Part shown: piece by piece, positions 27,523 to 38,161 of the stretch
Numbering within the stretch: position 1 is the stretch's first letter
Layout of the letters: each line of letters starts with the position of its first letter
NCBI RefSeq assembly: GCF_004343605.1
Contig: NZ_POSF01000014.1
Span: 62,001 to 126,000, forward strand
Length of the DNA: 64,000 nt
Reading direction: 5' to 3'
Source of the DNA: Dehalobacter sp. 12DCB1
Lineage (GTDB): Bacteria > Bacillota > Desulfitobacteriia > Desulfitobacteriales > Syntrophobotulaceae
The notes under the pieces: generated by a model
The model's database searches: none
What the model was told of the DNA's origin: nothing
What the model saw: the letters and a program-made list of their open reading frames with translations, nothing else
Program-made: the position numbers and the translations under genes

Positions 27523-28666
27523 TATTACCCCACAAGCTTCCCTGGACATCGTCTACCAGAGATCCTGCTTCAAACCGATTCCTGCCATTGGCTTTCGCTT
27601 TATACAGCTGGAGGTCAGCTTTTCTGATCAGTTCTTCAGGCGATTCTTCCTTAAGTTCACTTATTCCTCCGCTTACGGTAATATGTATGCCTTCCCGAAA
27701 ATCAGTTAGCGCTATCTTAGATCTGAGCCGTTCCGCCAGGAACAAAACCTCATCCGTGACAGTATCAGGTAGGATAATGACGAATTCGTCCCCACCATAT
27801 CTGCCGATAATATCGGTGCGTCGACATACCTGCCCCAATATTCCAGCAACACGGATGATAACATTGTCTCCATATTGGTGACCGAATCGGTCGTTGATAT
27901 CTTTAAAGTCATCGATGTCCATCATAATAATAGACAATGGGTAATCAATCCGTTTGGCTCGTTCAATCTCTTCCTTAAGTTTAAGAAAGATGTTTTCATG
28001 ATTATATAGGGATGTCATCGAATCGCGAACGGACAGGTCTGCCAATATTATGTTCTTAGTTTCAATTTCTTTTTTATAAATCAAGGACAATAATCTGATT
28101 TTGAACACCATCCTGGAAAAAATCCACGCACACAGGTTCATAATAAAAGCATTGATACGCAAAATCTCGACAATATAATCATTCGGCTGATAGTAGGGAA
28201 TGACCAGAAAAAAGAAAAGATATATAGAAGAATACAAGACCAAACTTGTCAAAGGAGGTAAATAGATAAAAGCTGCTAAACCGAACACTGCAATAATATA
28301 TGGATTGATTGATACAAGCTCATTTTGAGGCAGAATACTAAGCGCACAGCCAAAAACCAGTAAAATGATTAAGTAGCCAACTTCTGTACAATAGATGATT
28401 TCCTTTCTGTAGACGTTGCATTTCCGGTATACTTGAATAAGAAGCGGAAGCATTAACAAACTGAGCGAAATAAAAATTAATATGCTGATTTTAACGTCTA
28501 CGACCGTACTCGAAAAAAAGATCAGCAGTAAACTTTCACAAATGCTAAAGAAACCCGCGATAACAATTAGCTTTAAGAAATTTTCTTTCCAAAGCTGACG
28601 CGAAAATTCATCCTTGTTTTCTTTTGGAACAACCGTAAAGTATTTACGCAAACGCTTAAACCCCAT
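27512..28666 (-). CDS. Membrane-bound GGDEF diguanylate cyclase
   Basis: A 384-residue protein with about six membrane helices in residues 32-190 and a cytoplasmic GGDEF domain at about 205-370. The active-site motif GRYGGDEFVIIL (GGDEF 291-295) is intact and preceded by the I-site RRTD (282-285), so it is probably active and product-inhibited. The membrane part resembles no sensor domain I can name. Convergent with and overlapping the PAS-GAF-GGDEF gene by 11 bp, so the two transcripts are complementary at their 3' ends. Confidence 0.92.
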   Translation of the reverse strand: MGFKRLRKYFTVVPKENKDEFSRQLWKENFLKLIVIAGFFSICESLLLIFFSSTVVDVKISILIFISLSLLMLPLLIQVYRKCNVYRKEIIYCTEVGYLIILLVFGCALSILPQNELVSINPYIIAVFGLAAFIYLPPLTSLVLYSSIYLFFFLVIPYYQPNDYIVEILRINAFIMNLCAWIFSRMVFKIRLLSLIYKKEIETKNIILADLSVRDSMTSLYNHENIFLKLKEEIERAKRIDYPLSIIMMDIDDFKDINDRFGHQYGDNVIIRVAGILGQVCRRTDIIGRYGGDEFVIILPDTVTDEVLFLAERLRSKIALTDFREGIHITVSGGISELKEESPEELIRKADLQLYKAKANGRNRFEAGSLVDDVQGSLWGNIRG

Positions 28667-28780
28667 GAATTACCTAACCTCATGATTTTTTCATGCCGTC
28701 AAGTTCATGCTGTCATTTTTGTACTGCAAACTACAGGTTCAAACAATATACCAACATATACCAGCTTATAACGTCACAAC

Positions 28781-28808
28781 TATATAATAATAGCCAGGAC
28801 CCTGTCAA
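28781..28808 (-). promoter_or_regulatory. Promoter of the membrane GGDEF gene
   Basis: Minus strand TTGACA (28803-28808), 16 nt, TATATA (28781-28786), just past the pyrF stop. I see no terminator between pyrF and this gene, so some readthrough from the pyr operon is also possible. Confidence 0.55.
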
Positions 28809-28824
28809 TACAAAAGCTGTTTTT

Positions 28825-29517
28825 TTAATCCCACATACGCGCTAAAGCTTTCCTGGGATTCTCATTCAAAGTAATCGGTCTGCCAACTACCAGATAGGAG
28901 CTTCCGGCTTCCAGGGCCATGCGCGGCGTAAGAATCCGCACCTGGTCATTTTTTTCGCTCCAGGCCGGCCGGATCCCCGGCGTCACGAGAAGAAAATCTT
29001 CTCCGCATTCCGCCCGGAGAATTTTTGCTTCCTGGGCGGAAGACACGACTCCATCCAGATTTGCTTTCATAGCAAGCATTGCCAGCTTCAGTACCTGGTC
29101 CTGCGTACTGCCTTGAACCCCGATTGATGTTAGGTCCTCCTGGCCCATACTCGTAAGCACGGTTACACCGATAATGATTTTGCCGGCCTTATGACCGACC
29201 TCGGCCGCTCTTGCCATCATTTCGTATCCGCCGCTGCAGTGGACATTGATCATATCCACGCCGGAGGCAGTTAAGACGCTTAAGGTTTTCTCGACAGTAG
29301 TCGGAATATCATGCAGCTTGAGATCGAGAAATATTTTAAATCCGAGCTCCTTGAACTGCTGAATCAGGCTTAAGCCCGAGAGTGCATAAAGCTCAAGGCC
29401 GACCTTCAGCCAGCACCCGCTGCCGGCAAGTGCCCGGGCAATGTCCAGGGCTTTTTCTTTCGTATTGACATCCAGGGCAACAATAACTTTTTCATTTAAA
29501 CTTTGTAAAGTTTCCAT
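28825..29517 (-). CDS. pyrF: Orotidine 5'-phosphate decarboxylase
   Basis: Final step to UMP. The 230-residue protein has VIVALDVNTKEKALD, the catalytic DLKLHDIPTTVEKT and VTPGIRPAWSEKNDQ. Two starts are close: an ATG at 29526 overlaps the pyrD stop as ATGA but has its AAGG directly abutting; the ATG at 29517 has the same site at 9 nt and is preferred. Last gene of the pyr operon. Confidence 0.95.
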   Translation of the reverse strand: METLQSLNEKVIVALDVNTKEKALDIARALAGSGCWLKVGLELYALSGLSLIQQFKELGFKIFLDLKLHDIPTTVEKTLSVLTASGVDMINVHCSGGYEMMARAAEVGHKAGKIIIGVTVLTSMGQEDLTSIGVQGSTQDQVLKLAMLAMKANLDGVVSSAQEAKILRAECGEDFLLVTPGIRPAWSEKNDQVRILTPRMALEAGSSYLVVGRPITLNENPRKALARMWD

Positions 29518-29522
29518 TTTCC

Positions 29523-30449
29523 TCATCCTTTCTGCCCATGGGCAAGTCCGACGATTTCCCTGACCGACTGATAGCCTCTTTGATTGCCATAGGCCTGAAT
29601 TCCTTCCAAAATTTCAACGGGCGCAAGCGGATTGCCAAAATTAGCTGTTCCGATGCTCACTGCCGAAGCGCCTGCCAGCATAAATTCGACAGCATCCTGC
29701 CAGGTTGAAATTCCGCCCATGCCAATGACCGGCAGCTTTACAGCCTGATAGACCTGATAGACCATTCTGACGGCCACCGGCCGGACTGCGGGACCGGATA
29801 ATCCCCCCATCGTGTTGGCCAACACTGGCTTCTGAGTATTGAGATCAATCTGCATGCCCAAAAGCGTATTAATCAGAGAAATGATATCCGCCCCGCCACT
29901 TTCCACAGCTTTAGCCATCGCTGCAATATCGGTCACATTCGGAGACAGCTTCGCAATCAACGGCAGATCCGTTTTCTTTCTGACGGCAGCGATGACTTCT
30001 TCCGCACTCTTGGGATCAGTTCCAAAAGCCATACCGCCGTGTTTGATGTTCGGACAAGAGATGTTAACTTCCAGAGCTGCAATCCCACAGCCGCGTTGGA
30101 AGGATGATGCCATCAGGGCATAATCTTCCAGTGAGAAACCCGAGATATTGACAATCACTGCCGTGTCCAGCGAAGCCAGCTGCGGCAGATAGCTTTTTAA
30201 GAAAGCCTCCAGCCCGGGATTTTCCAAGCCTACAGAATTCAGCAGGCCTGATGGAGTCTCCGCGAGCCTCGGTACAGGATTCCCAAGGCGCTTAAGCGGT
30301 GTAATCCCTTTGACGGTAATCCCGCCGAGAACGGAGGGTTCATAAAACGGAGCATAAGCTTCACCGAAGCCATACGTGCCGGAGGCAGTGATGACAGGAT
30401 TTTTAAGCTTTAATCCTGCCAGATCAGTCTCAAGATTAAATGTCTGCAT
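29523..30449 (-). CDS. pyrD: Dihydroorotate dehydrogenase, class 1B catalytic subunit
   Basis: The FMN-containing catalytic subunit of the PyrD-PyrK enzyme, which oxidises dihydroorotate with NAD. The 308-residue protein has NPVITASGTYGFG, the catalytic-cysteine segment EVNISCPNIKHGG (class 1B has Cys here), IAKLSPNVTDI and GMGGISTWQDAVEF. The start at 30449 has AGGAGG 9 nt upstream and overlaps pyrK by 14 nt. Confidence 0.95.
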   Translation of the reverse strand: MQTFNLETDLAGLKLKNPVITASGTYGFGEAYAPFYEPSVLGGITVKGITPLKRLGNPVPRLAETPSGLLNSVGLENPGLEAFLKSYLPQLASLDTAVIVNISGFSLEDYALMASSFQRGCGIAALEVNISCPNIKHGGMAFGTDPKSAEEVIAAVRKKTDLPLIAKLSPNVTDIAAMAKAVESGGADIISLINTLLGMQIDLNTQKPVLANTMGGLSGPAVRPVAVRMVYQVYQAVKLPVIGMGGISTWQDAVEFMLAGASAVSIGTANFGNPLAPVEILEGIQAYGNQRGYQSVREIVGLAHGQKG

Positions 30450-31263
30450 CCCAGACCACCTCCTGCCCATTCATTACCGGTCCCTCTTTGCAGACACGTT
30501 TTCGTTTCAGTCCGCCGTTTTCGGCTCTGACAGTACAGACACAGCCCAAACACGCGCCAACCCCGCAGGCCATCCGCTCTTCTAAAGAAACCTCCAGCGG
30601 AACGTCGCCATTCAGACAAATCCCTGCGACAGCCTTCAGCATACCGTTCGGGCCGCAGGCTGCGGCCTGTAGAAGCCCTCCGTGCAGCAATTCCTGCGTG
30701 CTTCCGAGAGCTAGGTGCTTTTCCAGTAGTGCGGTGACCAGGCCTTTCTCTCCGAAACTTCCGTCCAGCGTTGAAAGTTCAACATCCAAACCTTTTTGCA
30801 GCAGCAGATTCAAATCTGCACTGTCCAGGAAATCTTTGTTTTCCCCGCCCCAGAGGACTTTTATCTTTACGGGAACTTTCTGTGCAGCCTGGATCACAGA
30901 GAACAGCGGAAACATCCCTATTCCGCCTGCAATCAGCAGCAGTTCTCCTTCCCGGGGAATAGAAAAACCTGTCCCCAGCGGCCCCAGAACACTTAGATAT
31001 TGGTCTGCCGGTATCCTTGAGAGAAGTTCGGTACCTTTCCCTTTGATTCTGTAGTAGATAGTCACTTCTCCACGTTCAGGGTCGATCCCGGCAATGCTAA
31101 GTGGTCTGCGCAGAAGTGGATCACTCGTGTCCGTGACCTGGATATGCAGAAACTGGCCCGGTCGAGCTGTTTTGGCAGCTTCTCCACTCAAAACAAGTTT
31201 GTACAAACCCTGGACGGGATGTCCGATCCTTTCATTGAAGACGACTTTCTCCTTGAGGTCCAT
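30436..31263 (-). CDS. pyrK: Dihydroorotate dehydrogenase electron-transfer subunit
   Basis: The FAD and [2Fe-2S] subunit passing electrons from PyrD to NAD. The 275-residue protein shows a ferredoxin-reductase-type FAD domain (PLLRRPLSIAG), the NAD-binding GGIGMFPLFSVI and a cysteine cluster CGVGACLGCVCTV plus a later Cys in RKRVCKEG as four Fe-S ligands. The start at 31263 has GGGAG 10 nt upstream; the ATG at 31308 would add 15 residues without family support. Confidence 0.94.
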   Translation of the reverse strand: MDLKEKVVFNERIGHPVQGLYKLVLSGEAAKTARPGQFLHIQVTDTSDPLLRRPLSIAGIDPERGEVTIYYRIKGKGTELLSRIPADQYLSVLGPLGTGFSIPREGELLLIAGGIGMFPLFSVIQAAQKVPVKIKVLWGGENKDFLDSADLNLLLQKGLDVELSTLDGSFGEKGLVTALLEKHLALGSTQELLHGGLLQAAACGPNGMLKAVAGICLNGDVPLEVSLEERMACGVGACLGCVCTVRAENGGLKRKRVCKEGPVMNGQEVVWDADI

Positions 31264-31345
31264 GATGTTCTCACTCCCTGGTACATTGTATTTTAAATAA
31301 CTACTCAAAAATAAGACATACAGACCGGCTTAAAGCTTAAAATCA

Positions 31346-31453
31346 GTCTGTGGGTCACAAGTACTGCGACAAGCGTAGCACGGATAGCGCAGCGCGGCTG
31401 TTTGTGCCATGGAGGGTACAATCAGCCGAAAAGCAGTATTGTGACACACAGAC
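31346..31453 (+). repeat. Dispersed hairpin repeat, copy B (108 bp)
   Basis: Outer arms 31346-31367 and 31433-31453 pair with one unpaired base and one mismatch. The core reads TAGCGCAGCGCGGC, and the inner hairpin TTTGTGCC-ATGGAG-GGTACAA keeps pairing although its bases differ from copies C, D and E (C-G changed to T-A). It lies between carB and pyrK inside the pyr operon, in antisense orientation to the transcript. Confidence 0.8.
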
Positions 31454-31477
31454 CGGCCTGAGACCTTTATCGCCGCT

Positions 31478-34400
31478 CTAGCTGAGCGGCACGATACTCG
31501 GTATGTTGGCTTCCAGAACATGCAGCCAGGCTTCGGCCGTATCCATACTGGTAAAGCACGGTACGCCGTGTTCGACCGCACTTCTTCGGATCGCAAAACC
31601 GTCGCTGGCAATGATTCTGCCGTGTGTGGTTGTATTTAAAACACACTGGACATGACCCTTGCGGATCTTCTCAGTGATATCGTCCGATCCGGAATGAAGT
31701 TTACCAACCGTGTCAACTTCAATGCCGGACTGGCGAATCGCCTTAGCCGTCCCTTCCGTGGCGATGATTCTGAAACCAAGTTTGGCAAAACGTTTAACGA
31801 GCCGTATCCCGTCTTCCTTATCGCGGTCGGCTAGGGTGGCGAGCAGCGTGCCGTAAACCGATATCTGCATGCCGGCGGCCATCAATGCTTTCTGGAGCGC
31901 TTTTTCATAATCATAATCAATCCCCATGACTTCTCCGGTTGACTTCATTTCAGGACCGAGAGAAGGTTCAACGAGCAGCAGCTTGGAGAAAGAGAATACC
32001 GGCGCTTTTACCGCAACCTTCTCTCCAACCGGCCACAAACCGGATTTAATACCCATGCTTCCCAGCTTCTCTCCAAGAATGACCCGGGTGGCCAATTCCA
32101 CAATCGGCACGCCGGTAATCTTGCTTAAGAAAGGGACCGTACGGCTGGAGCGGGGATTGACTTCCAGAATATAGACCTGATCTTTATAGATCACATACTG
32201 GATATTCAACAAGCCTTTGATCCGCAGGCTCCGGGCCAGCGAAACGGTTAAATCCTCGATGATTTCCTTGACGTCGTCTGCAACCGTTTGCGGCGGATAG
32301 ACCGCAATCGAATCGCCGGAATGAATACCGGCCCGTTCCAGATGCTCCATGATTCCGGGAATGCAGACGGTTTCCCCGTCGGAAATCGCATCGACTTCGA
32401 CCTCTTTGCCGAGAAGATACTGGTCGATCCAGATGCTTTGTCCCGGGAAATCCGCCAAAGCCCTTGCAAATACACCCTGGAGCTCCTGAGGCTCATAAAC
32501 AATTTGCATAGCCCTTCCTCCAAGCACATAGGAAGGACGTACAATCAGGGGATAGCCGATATCCTCTGCAAGCCTTTCAGCTTCTTCCATGTTGGAAACG
32601 CATCCGCCGCGGGGCCGGCGAGCGCCCAGCTGCTGCAGAACTTCATCAAAGATTCCTCTCTCTTCCGCTCTGTCCGTGTCTTCGACCGTCGTACCAAGAA
32701 TCCGGTAGCCGCGTTCCGCCAGTCCTTTACATAACCCTATCGCAGTCTGTCCGCCAAATTGGACGACGATACCCTCAGGTTTTTCTTTCTCAAGTACTGC
32801 CGTGACATCCTCAATCGTGAGTGGTTCAAAGTAAAGCCTGTCGGCCGTATCAAAGTCGGTAGACACTGTTTCCGGATTATTGTTAATAATGATACTCTCA
32901 ATACCTGCCTTGCGCAGCGCCTTCACAGCATGAACTGAGCAATAGTCAAACTCGATGCCCTGACCGATCCTGATCGGCCCCGATCCCAGGACGACAACTT
33001 TCCGTCGGTCTGTCGGCTGAACCTCATCCTCGGCATCATAGCTCGAGTAGAAGTACGGGGTCGTCGCTTCAAACTCCCCGGCACAGGTATCGACCATTTT
33101 AAAGACAGGCTTCAGATTGTTCAGGATCCTGAAATCATAGACCTGCTGCTCATTTGCATGCCAAAGACGGGCAATCTCGCGGTCGGAATAGCCCAGCCGC
33201 TTGGCCTTTGTTAAGGCTGTCAAATCCCAGGCCTGCTGCTTTATTTCTGTGGATGTCCTGACAATCCCTTCTATTTTCTTCAAAAAGTAAGGGTTCCACG
33301 CATTTAGCCGATTTATTTCGTCTACAGTCCATCCCCTGCGGAAAGCTTCCGCAATCACGAAGAGCAGATTATCTTCCGGCAGGCTGCATCTTTTCCGAAG
33401 AAGTTCATCGTCGATGTACGCCATCTCTTCGAGCAGGATGCCGTATGCTTTCGTTTCAAGGGAGCGCACCGCCTTTAAGAGGGCCGTCTCCAAATTGCGC
33501 CCCAAACCCATAACCTCTCCGGTCGCCTTCATTTGCGTACCAATCCTACGGTCGGCATCGGAGAATTTATCGAAAGGCCAACGCGGGATCTTTACAACCA
33601 CATAGTCCAAGGCAGGCTCAAAACAGGCCGAAGTCTTCCCGGTTACGGCATTCGGCAGTTCGGCCAACGTATAGCCGATCGCTATTTTGGCAGCCACCTT
33701 CGCAATCGGATAGCCCGTCGCTTTGGAAGCCAGCGCACTCGAACGGCTCAAACGCGGATTGACTTCAATAACACAGTATTCGAGTCTTTCCGGATGCAGC
33801 GCATATTGAACATTGCAGCCTCCCTCAATGCCGAGAGCAGCTACGATTTTCAGGGCCGAAGTCCGAAGTGTCTGGACTTCCTTATCTGTAAGCGTCTGGC
33901 AGGGTGCCACGACGATGCTGTCACCGGTATGGACGCCGACAGGATCCATATTTTCCATATGGCAAACCGTAATACTGTTGCCGCAGCTGTCCCGCAGCAC
34001 CTCATACTCAATTTCTTTCCAGCCGGCTACACTTTTTTCGATTAGAATCTGCCCAATCATACTGGCTTTGATTCCGCTGGCGGCAATCGTTGTCAATTCA
34101 TCCGCGTCTTTGGCAATCCCGCCGCCGGTGCCGCCCAGCGTGAATGCCGGCCGAACAATCACCGGATAGCCAATTTCTTCAGCAAATTTAAGAGCTTCCC
34201 GTACATCCGAAACAATCGAGCTCGCCGGGATCGGTTCCCCAATTTCGTTCATCAAATTCCGGAAAAGCTCCCTGTCCTCCGCCTTGCTGATGCTCTCCAG
34301 CGGCGTTCCCAAAAGCGTGACGCCACAGCGGTCCAGAATACCGGCTTTGGCCAGCTGGAAAGCCAGGTTCAGTCCGGTTTGGCCGCCCATCGTCGGGATC

Positions 34401-34654
34401 AGTCCGTCGGGTCTTTCCTTCTCAATAATTCGCTCCAAAAACTCCAGTGTCAGAGGCTCGATATATACTTTATCGGCAATTTCCTTATCCGTCATAATGG
34501 TAGCCGGATTGGAATTGACCAGAATAATTCCCACGCCTTCTTCCCTTAAAGCCCGGCAGGCCTGCGTTCCGGCATAGTCAAACTCAGCCGCCTGTCCGAT
34601 CACGATGGGTCCTGAACCAATCACCATGACCTTCTGCCAATTTTGTTTTGGCAT
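31478..34654 (-). CDS. carB: Carbamoyl-phosphate synthase large subunit
   Basis: Makes carbamoyl phosphate from bicarbonate, ammonia and two ATP. The 1058-residue protein has the full duplicated architecture: first ATP-grasp half ([33 protein letters not shown]), oligomerisation region around 400-550, second half ([30 protein letters not shown]), and a C-terminal MGS-like allosteric domain (about 940-1058), where UMP/ornithine regulators bind. It starts directly after the carA stop. Confidence 0.97.
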   Translation of the reverse strand: MPKQNWQKVMVIGSGPIVIGQAAEFDYAGTQACRALREEGVGIILVNSNPATIMTDKEIADKVYIEPLTLEFLERIIEKERPDGLIPTMGGQTGLNLAFQLAKAGILDRCGVTLLGTPLESISKAEDRELFRNLMNEIGEPIPASSIVSDVREALKFAEEIGYPVIVRPAFTLGGTGGGIAKDADELTTIAASGIKASMIGQILIEKSVAGWKEIEYEVLRDSCGNSITVCHMENMDPVGVHTGDSIVVAPCQTLTDKEVQTLRTSALKIVAALGIEGGCNVQYALHPERLEYCVIEVNPRLSRSSALASKATGYPIAKVAAKIAIGYTLAELPNAVTGKTSACFEPALDYVVVKIPRWPFDKFSDADRRIGTQMKATGEVMGLGRNLETALLKAVRSLETKAYGILLEEMAYIDDELLRKRCSLPEDNLLFVIAEAFRRGWTVDEINRLNAWNPYFLKKIEGIVRTSTEIKQQAWDLTALTKAKRLGYSDREIARLWHANEQQVYDFRILNNLKPVFKMVDTCAGEFEATTPYFYSSYDAEDEVQPTDRRKVVVLGSGPIRIGQGIEFDYCSVHAVKALRKAGIESIIINNNPETVSTDFDTADRLYFEPLTIEDVTAVLEKEKPEGIVVQFGGQTAIGLCKGLAERGYRILGTTVEDTDRAEERGIFDEVLQQLGARRPRGGCVSNMEEAERLAEDIGYPLIVRPSYVLGGRAMQIVYEPQELQGVFARALADFPGQSIWIDQYLLGKEVEVDAISDGETVCIPGIMEHLERAGIHSGDSIAVYPPQTVADDVKEIIEDLTVSLARSLRIKGLLNIQYVIYKDQVYILEVNPRSSRTVPFLSKITGVPIVELATRVILGEKLGSMGIKSGLWPVGEKVAVKAPVFSFSKLLLVEPSLGPEMKSTGEVMGIDYDYEKALQKALMAAGMQISVYGTLLATLADRDKEDGIRLVKRFAKLGFRIIATEGTAKAIRQSGIEVDTVGKLHSGSDDITEKIRKGHVQCVLNTTTHGRIIASDGFAIRRSAVEHGVPCFTSMDTAEAWLHVLEANIPSIVPLS

Positions 34655-35749
34655 TTACATTTCCCCCCATTTAGCGTTCATCATCTCTGCAAAGCGGTCA
34701 AATATTTCATCATTTTCCTCAGGGCCCGGTGCAGCTTCAGGATGATATTGCACAGTTAAAACCGGATATTTTTCGTGCTTCAGGCCTTCAACCGTGCCAT
34801 CATTCAAATTCGCATACAGGATGTTAAACCCAGTTCCTCGAAGCGATTCTTCACTGACAGCATAACCATGGTTCTGAGAAGTCATGGTTACTTTGCCCGT
34901 TTCTTTGTTCTGAACAGGATGGTTCCCTCCGCGATGCCCAAACGGCAGCTTGTAGGTCGAGGCACCCGCTGCCATCGCCATGATCTGATGACCCATACAA
35001 ATGCCCATGATCGGTAATTCCGTAATCAGTTTCCCCATGTTCTCTGCAATTTCCGGCAGACGGGATGGATCTCCAGGTCCATTGCTCAGCACAAGTCCCT
35101 GGGGCCTCAACTCCATTATTTTCTGAGAGGAAGTCCCTGCCGGAAAAACATGCAGCTGGTAACCTCTTTTCTGCAGGCAACGCAAAATATTCTTTTTGGC
35201 GCCAAGATCAAGTACAGCCAACTCCGGACCGTTACCGGGAATGACATATTCTTCGTCGGATGTCGCCTGGTACACCCAATGTTTTTCAGGGTCAAAATCC
35301 TGCGGCGTGCTTTTCTGCCAGAACGCTGCGGCCTGTTCCAGTTCCTCGACCATTATGCCGGACATCGTCCCATTATTCCGGATATAGCGGGTCAACGCCC
35401 GGGTATCGACGCCTTTTAAGCCAGGGATATTCTGTTTCATACAGAAATCTTCCAGGCTTCCATCGGCATGCAGGCTGCCTTCGCCAGCCGAGAGCTCCCG
35501 CACGATGATACCCTTAAGCAGTACCTTGTCAGCTTCGCTCTCTTCATGATGCCAGCCGTAGTTCCCGATCTGCGGGTGCGTAAATGTCAGGATTTGTCCG
35601 GCATAGGACAAATCGGTGATCATTTCCTGATATCCGCACATTGAAGTATTGAATACGACTTCCCCTTTGATCACGTGGTCTCCGCCAATCCAGGGGCCAA
35701 ATTTTTCTCCTTCGAAAGCTTTTCCGTCACTTAAAACCAGCCAGGCCAT
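34655..35749 (-). CDS. carA: Carbamoyl-phosphate synthase small subunit
   Basis: The glutaminase subunit supplying ammonia to CarB. The 364-residue protein has the N-terminal CarA domain (LVLSDGKAFEGEKFG, GEVVFNTSMCGYQEM) and a class I amidotransferase domain with catalytic Cys in PIMGICMGHQI and His in QYHPEAAPGPEEN. It shares one base with the pyrC stop and abuts carB. Confidence 0.97.
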   Translation of the reverse strand: MAWLVLSDGKAFEGEKFGPWIGGDHVIKGEVVFNTSMCGYQEMITDLSYAGQILTFTHPQIGNYGWHHEESEADKVLLKGIIVRELSAGEGSLHADGSLEDFCMKQNIPGLKGVDTRALTRYIRNNGTMSGIMVEELEQAAAFWQKSTPQDFDPEKHWVYQATSDEEYVIPGNGPELAVLDLGAKKNILRCLQKRGYQLHVFPAGTSSQKIMELRPQGLVLSNGPGDPSRLPEIAENMGKLITELPIMGICMGHQIMAMAAGASTYKLPFGHRGGNHPVQNKETGKVTMTSQNHGYAVSEESLRGTGFNILYANLNDGTVEGLKHEKYPVLTVQYHPEAAPGPEENDEIFDRFAEMMNAKWGEM

Positions 35750-37086
35750 TATGCTTCCTCCTTATTGTCTAAAAGCTTTCTTCCAGCCATTCGTATTTTT
35801 CCGCCGACAATGGTCATTACTGGGAATCCCTGCATCTCCTGTCCCAGGAAAGGGGTATTCTGCGACTTTGTCTCCATTGTCTCCGCAGAAATCATTTCCC
35901 GGTATTCCGGGTCAAACAGAACCAAATCGGCCTGACTCCCGGGTCGAAGCGTTCCACCCGGCAGGCCGAAACGGCGAGCCGGGTTCAGCGACCATAAAGC
36001 GATGACCTGATCTGGGGTTATTTTCCCTTTTAACACGAGGTTCTGCCAGACTGCGGCTAGGACTGTTTCCAGCGCGTTGATCCCAAACGGTGCTTCGGCG
36101 AAAGGCCGAGTCTTCTCTTCCCAGGTATGCGGGGCATGGTCTGTCGCCAGCATATCGATCGTCCCGTCCAGCAAGCCTTCCAACAGCGCAATCTGGTCTT
36201 CTGCAGAAGGAAGCGGTGGATTGACTTTATAAGAGGCATCGGTCAGGATAACATCCTGATCCGTAAAGATCAGATGGTGCGGATTCACTTCGGCCGTTAC
36301 ATCCACACCCATTTTTTTGGCTTCTCTGATAATCTGCACACTTTCTTTGGTCGATACATGCGCAATATGGAGTTTCCCTCCTGTTTCAGCCGTCAGCAGC
36401 ACATCCCTGGCCACCATTACGCTCTCGGCGCTGGCCGGAATTCCTCTTAAGCCGAGTCTCGCACTCATTTCACCTTTGCGCATCACACCGTGTCCGGCCA
36501 GGCTGTCATCTTCACAATGACTGATGATCGGGCAGCCAGCTAGCTTGGCGTATTCCAGTGCCAGACGCATCATCTCAGCATTCTGGATTCCTTTACCGTC
36601 ATCGGAAAACGCCACTGCTCCGCCGTCGAGGATATCCATCATCTCCACCAGCTCTTTGCCAAGGAAACCTTTCGTTACCGCCGCGATCGGATAGACTTTG
36701 GCCATAGCCGCGCGTTCTCCCTGCAGCCGCACAAATTCCGTTAGCGCACGGTTGTCAACAATCGGCGTTGTATTGGCCATGGCGAGTATCGAGGTAAATC
36801 CTCCTTTTATCGCAGCTCTGGAACCGCTGCGGATATCTTCCTTCTCCTCTTGACCGGGTTCGCGGAGATGCACGTGCACATCAATTAGACCGGGGAACAA
36901 ATATTTTCCTTCCCCCTCAACCTGTAGCACATCGTCAAGCCTCTGGGCTTCCAGCGCTTCCAGAACGTCTGCAGGCTGCAGGCTCCCGGCTGATTTCACA
37001 ATAACGCCATCTTTAACCAAGACATCATTGATCCCGGACAATCTTTGGGCCGGGTCAATCACATACGCATTCTTAATCCACAACAC
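35749..37086 (-). CDS. pyrC: Dihydroorotase
   Basis: Zinc amidohydrolase that closes carbamoyl aspartate to dihydroorotate. The 445-residue type I enzyme has the metal site DVHVHLREPGQE, DDGKGIQN, and LATDHAPHTWEEK. It overlaps the end of pyrB by 14 nt and touches carA. Confidence 0.96.
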   Translation of the reverse strand: MLWIKNAYVIDPAQRLSGINDVLVKDGVIVKSAGSLQPADVLEALEAQRLDDVLQVEGEGKYLFPGLIDVHVHLREPGQEEKEDIRSGSRAAIKGGFTSILAMANTTPIVDNRALTEFVRLQGERAAMAKVYPIAAVTKGFLGKELVEMMDILDGGAVAFSDDGKGIQNAEMMRLALEYAKLAGCPIISHCEDDSLAGHGVMRKGEMSARLGLRGIPASAESVMVARDVLLTAETGGKLHIAHVSTKESVQIIREAKKMGVDVTAEVNPHHLIFTDQDVILTDASYKVNPPLPSAEDQIALLEGLLDGTIDMLATDHAPHTWEEKTRPFAEAPFGINALETVLAAVWQNLVLKGKITPDQVIALWSLNPARRFGLPGGTLRPGSQADLVLFDPEYREMISAETMETKSQNTPFLGQEMQGFPVMTIVGGKIRMAGRKLLDNKEEA

Positions 37087-38008
37087 TGCCTGTCCCTCCT
37101 ATCAACAAGTAAATCAAAGCCATCCGAATGGCAACACCGTTGGTGACCTGCTCTTCAATCACAGACTGCACACTGTCAGCCAAATCACTCGTAATCTCGA
37201 CACCTCTGTTCATCGGACCGGGGTGCATGATGATGGTATCTTTACCGGTTTGTCTTAACCTTTCCTGGCTAAGACCATATAACCTGCTGTATTCCCTGAT
37301 TGACGGAAAAAGGCCGCTTTGCTGCCTTTCCAGCTGAAGGCGGAGGGCCATCACCGCATCGGCCCCGGGCAGTTCTTTATCCAGATCGTAAGAGGTCTTC
37401 ACACCAAGGTAATTCATTTCCGATGGCAGCAGCGTCGGCGGGCCAACCAATACGATTTCGGCGCCAAGTTTTTTCAGTCCGAGGACATTGCTCCGCACAA
37501 CTCTAGAGTGCAGCACATCGCCGACAATCACGATTTTCTTGCCTTGAAGTTCTCCCAGCCTCTCCTGCATCGTAAAAAAGTCCAGCAAGGCCTGAGTCGG
37601 ATGGGCATGCTGGCCGTCACCGCCATTGATCACGCCGGCTGAAAGCTCGTCGGCGAGGAACTCTGCCGCCCCTGAGCTGCCATGCCTGATGACTACCAAA
37701 TCAACTTTCATGGCCTGAAGCGTCTTCGCTGTATCCAGAAGGGTTTCTCCCTTACTTACACTGCTTTGGGCAACTGCAATATTTGACGTATCTGCTCCAA
37801 GGATTTTGGCCGCAGTCTCGAAGGAAGTCCTGGTCCGGGTGCTGTTCTCATAAAAAAGCATGACCACAGATTTCCCTCTCAGTGTCGGTAATTTCTTATT
37901 GGGTCTTGCCAAAATCTCTTTCATCGGAGCCGCAGTCTTCAAGATATGTTTGATTTCTTCCGCTGTCAGTTTGTCCAGATCAAGCAGGTCCTTGTGCTTC
38001 CAGTTCAT
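37073..38008 (-). CDS. pyrB: Aspartate carbamoyltransferase catalytic subunit
   Basis: Condenses carbamoyl phosphate and aspartate. The 311-residue protein has the carbamoyl-phosphate motif ENSTRTRTSFE, GDGQHAHPTQALLDFF and GPMNRGVEI. No pyrI regulatory subunit follows, as usual in Firmicutes, where control is by PyrR. The start at 38008 has GGGAGG 7 nt upstream. Between it and pyrR lie repeat copy C and a likely attenuator. Confidence 0.96.
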   Translation of the reverse strand: MNWKHKDLLDLDKLTAEEIKHILKTAAPMKEILARPNKKLPTLRGKSVVMLFYENSTRTRTSFETAAKILGADTSNIAVAQSSVSKGETLLDTAKTLQAMKVDLVVIRHGSSGAAEFLADELSAGVINGGDGQHAHPTQALLDFFTMQERLGELQGKKIVIVGDVLHSRVVRSNVLGLKKLGAEIVLVGPPTLLPSEMNYLGVKTSYDLDKELPGADAVMALRLQLERQQSGLFPSIREYSRLYGLSQERLRQTGKDTIIMHPGPMNRGVEITSDLADSVQSVIEEQVTNGVAIRMALIYLLIGGTGSVVD

Positions 38009-38161
38009 GCGTACGCCTCCCGTCAATCATTTCTTCATGCCTGAATTTACTTCTCAATCCATTCCAACCTCAAATATTTTTGCAAGCTTTTTCGCGTAAC
38101 TTCCGCTAGAGAATTTGACATAATTGTATTAAGTCCATTTTGAATCCTTGACCCGAGATCA

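Noticed and set aside
30440-31054. 204-codon open frame on plus
   Set aside because: Antisense to pyrK; the composition (Ser/Pro-rich) is typical of shadow frames.
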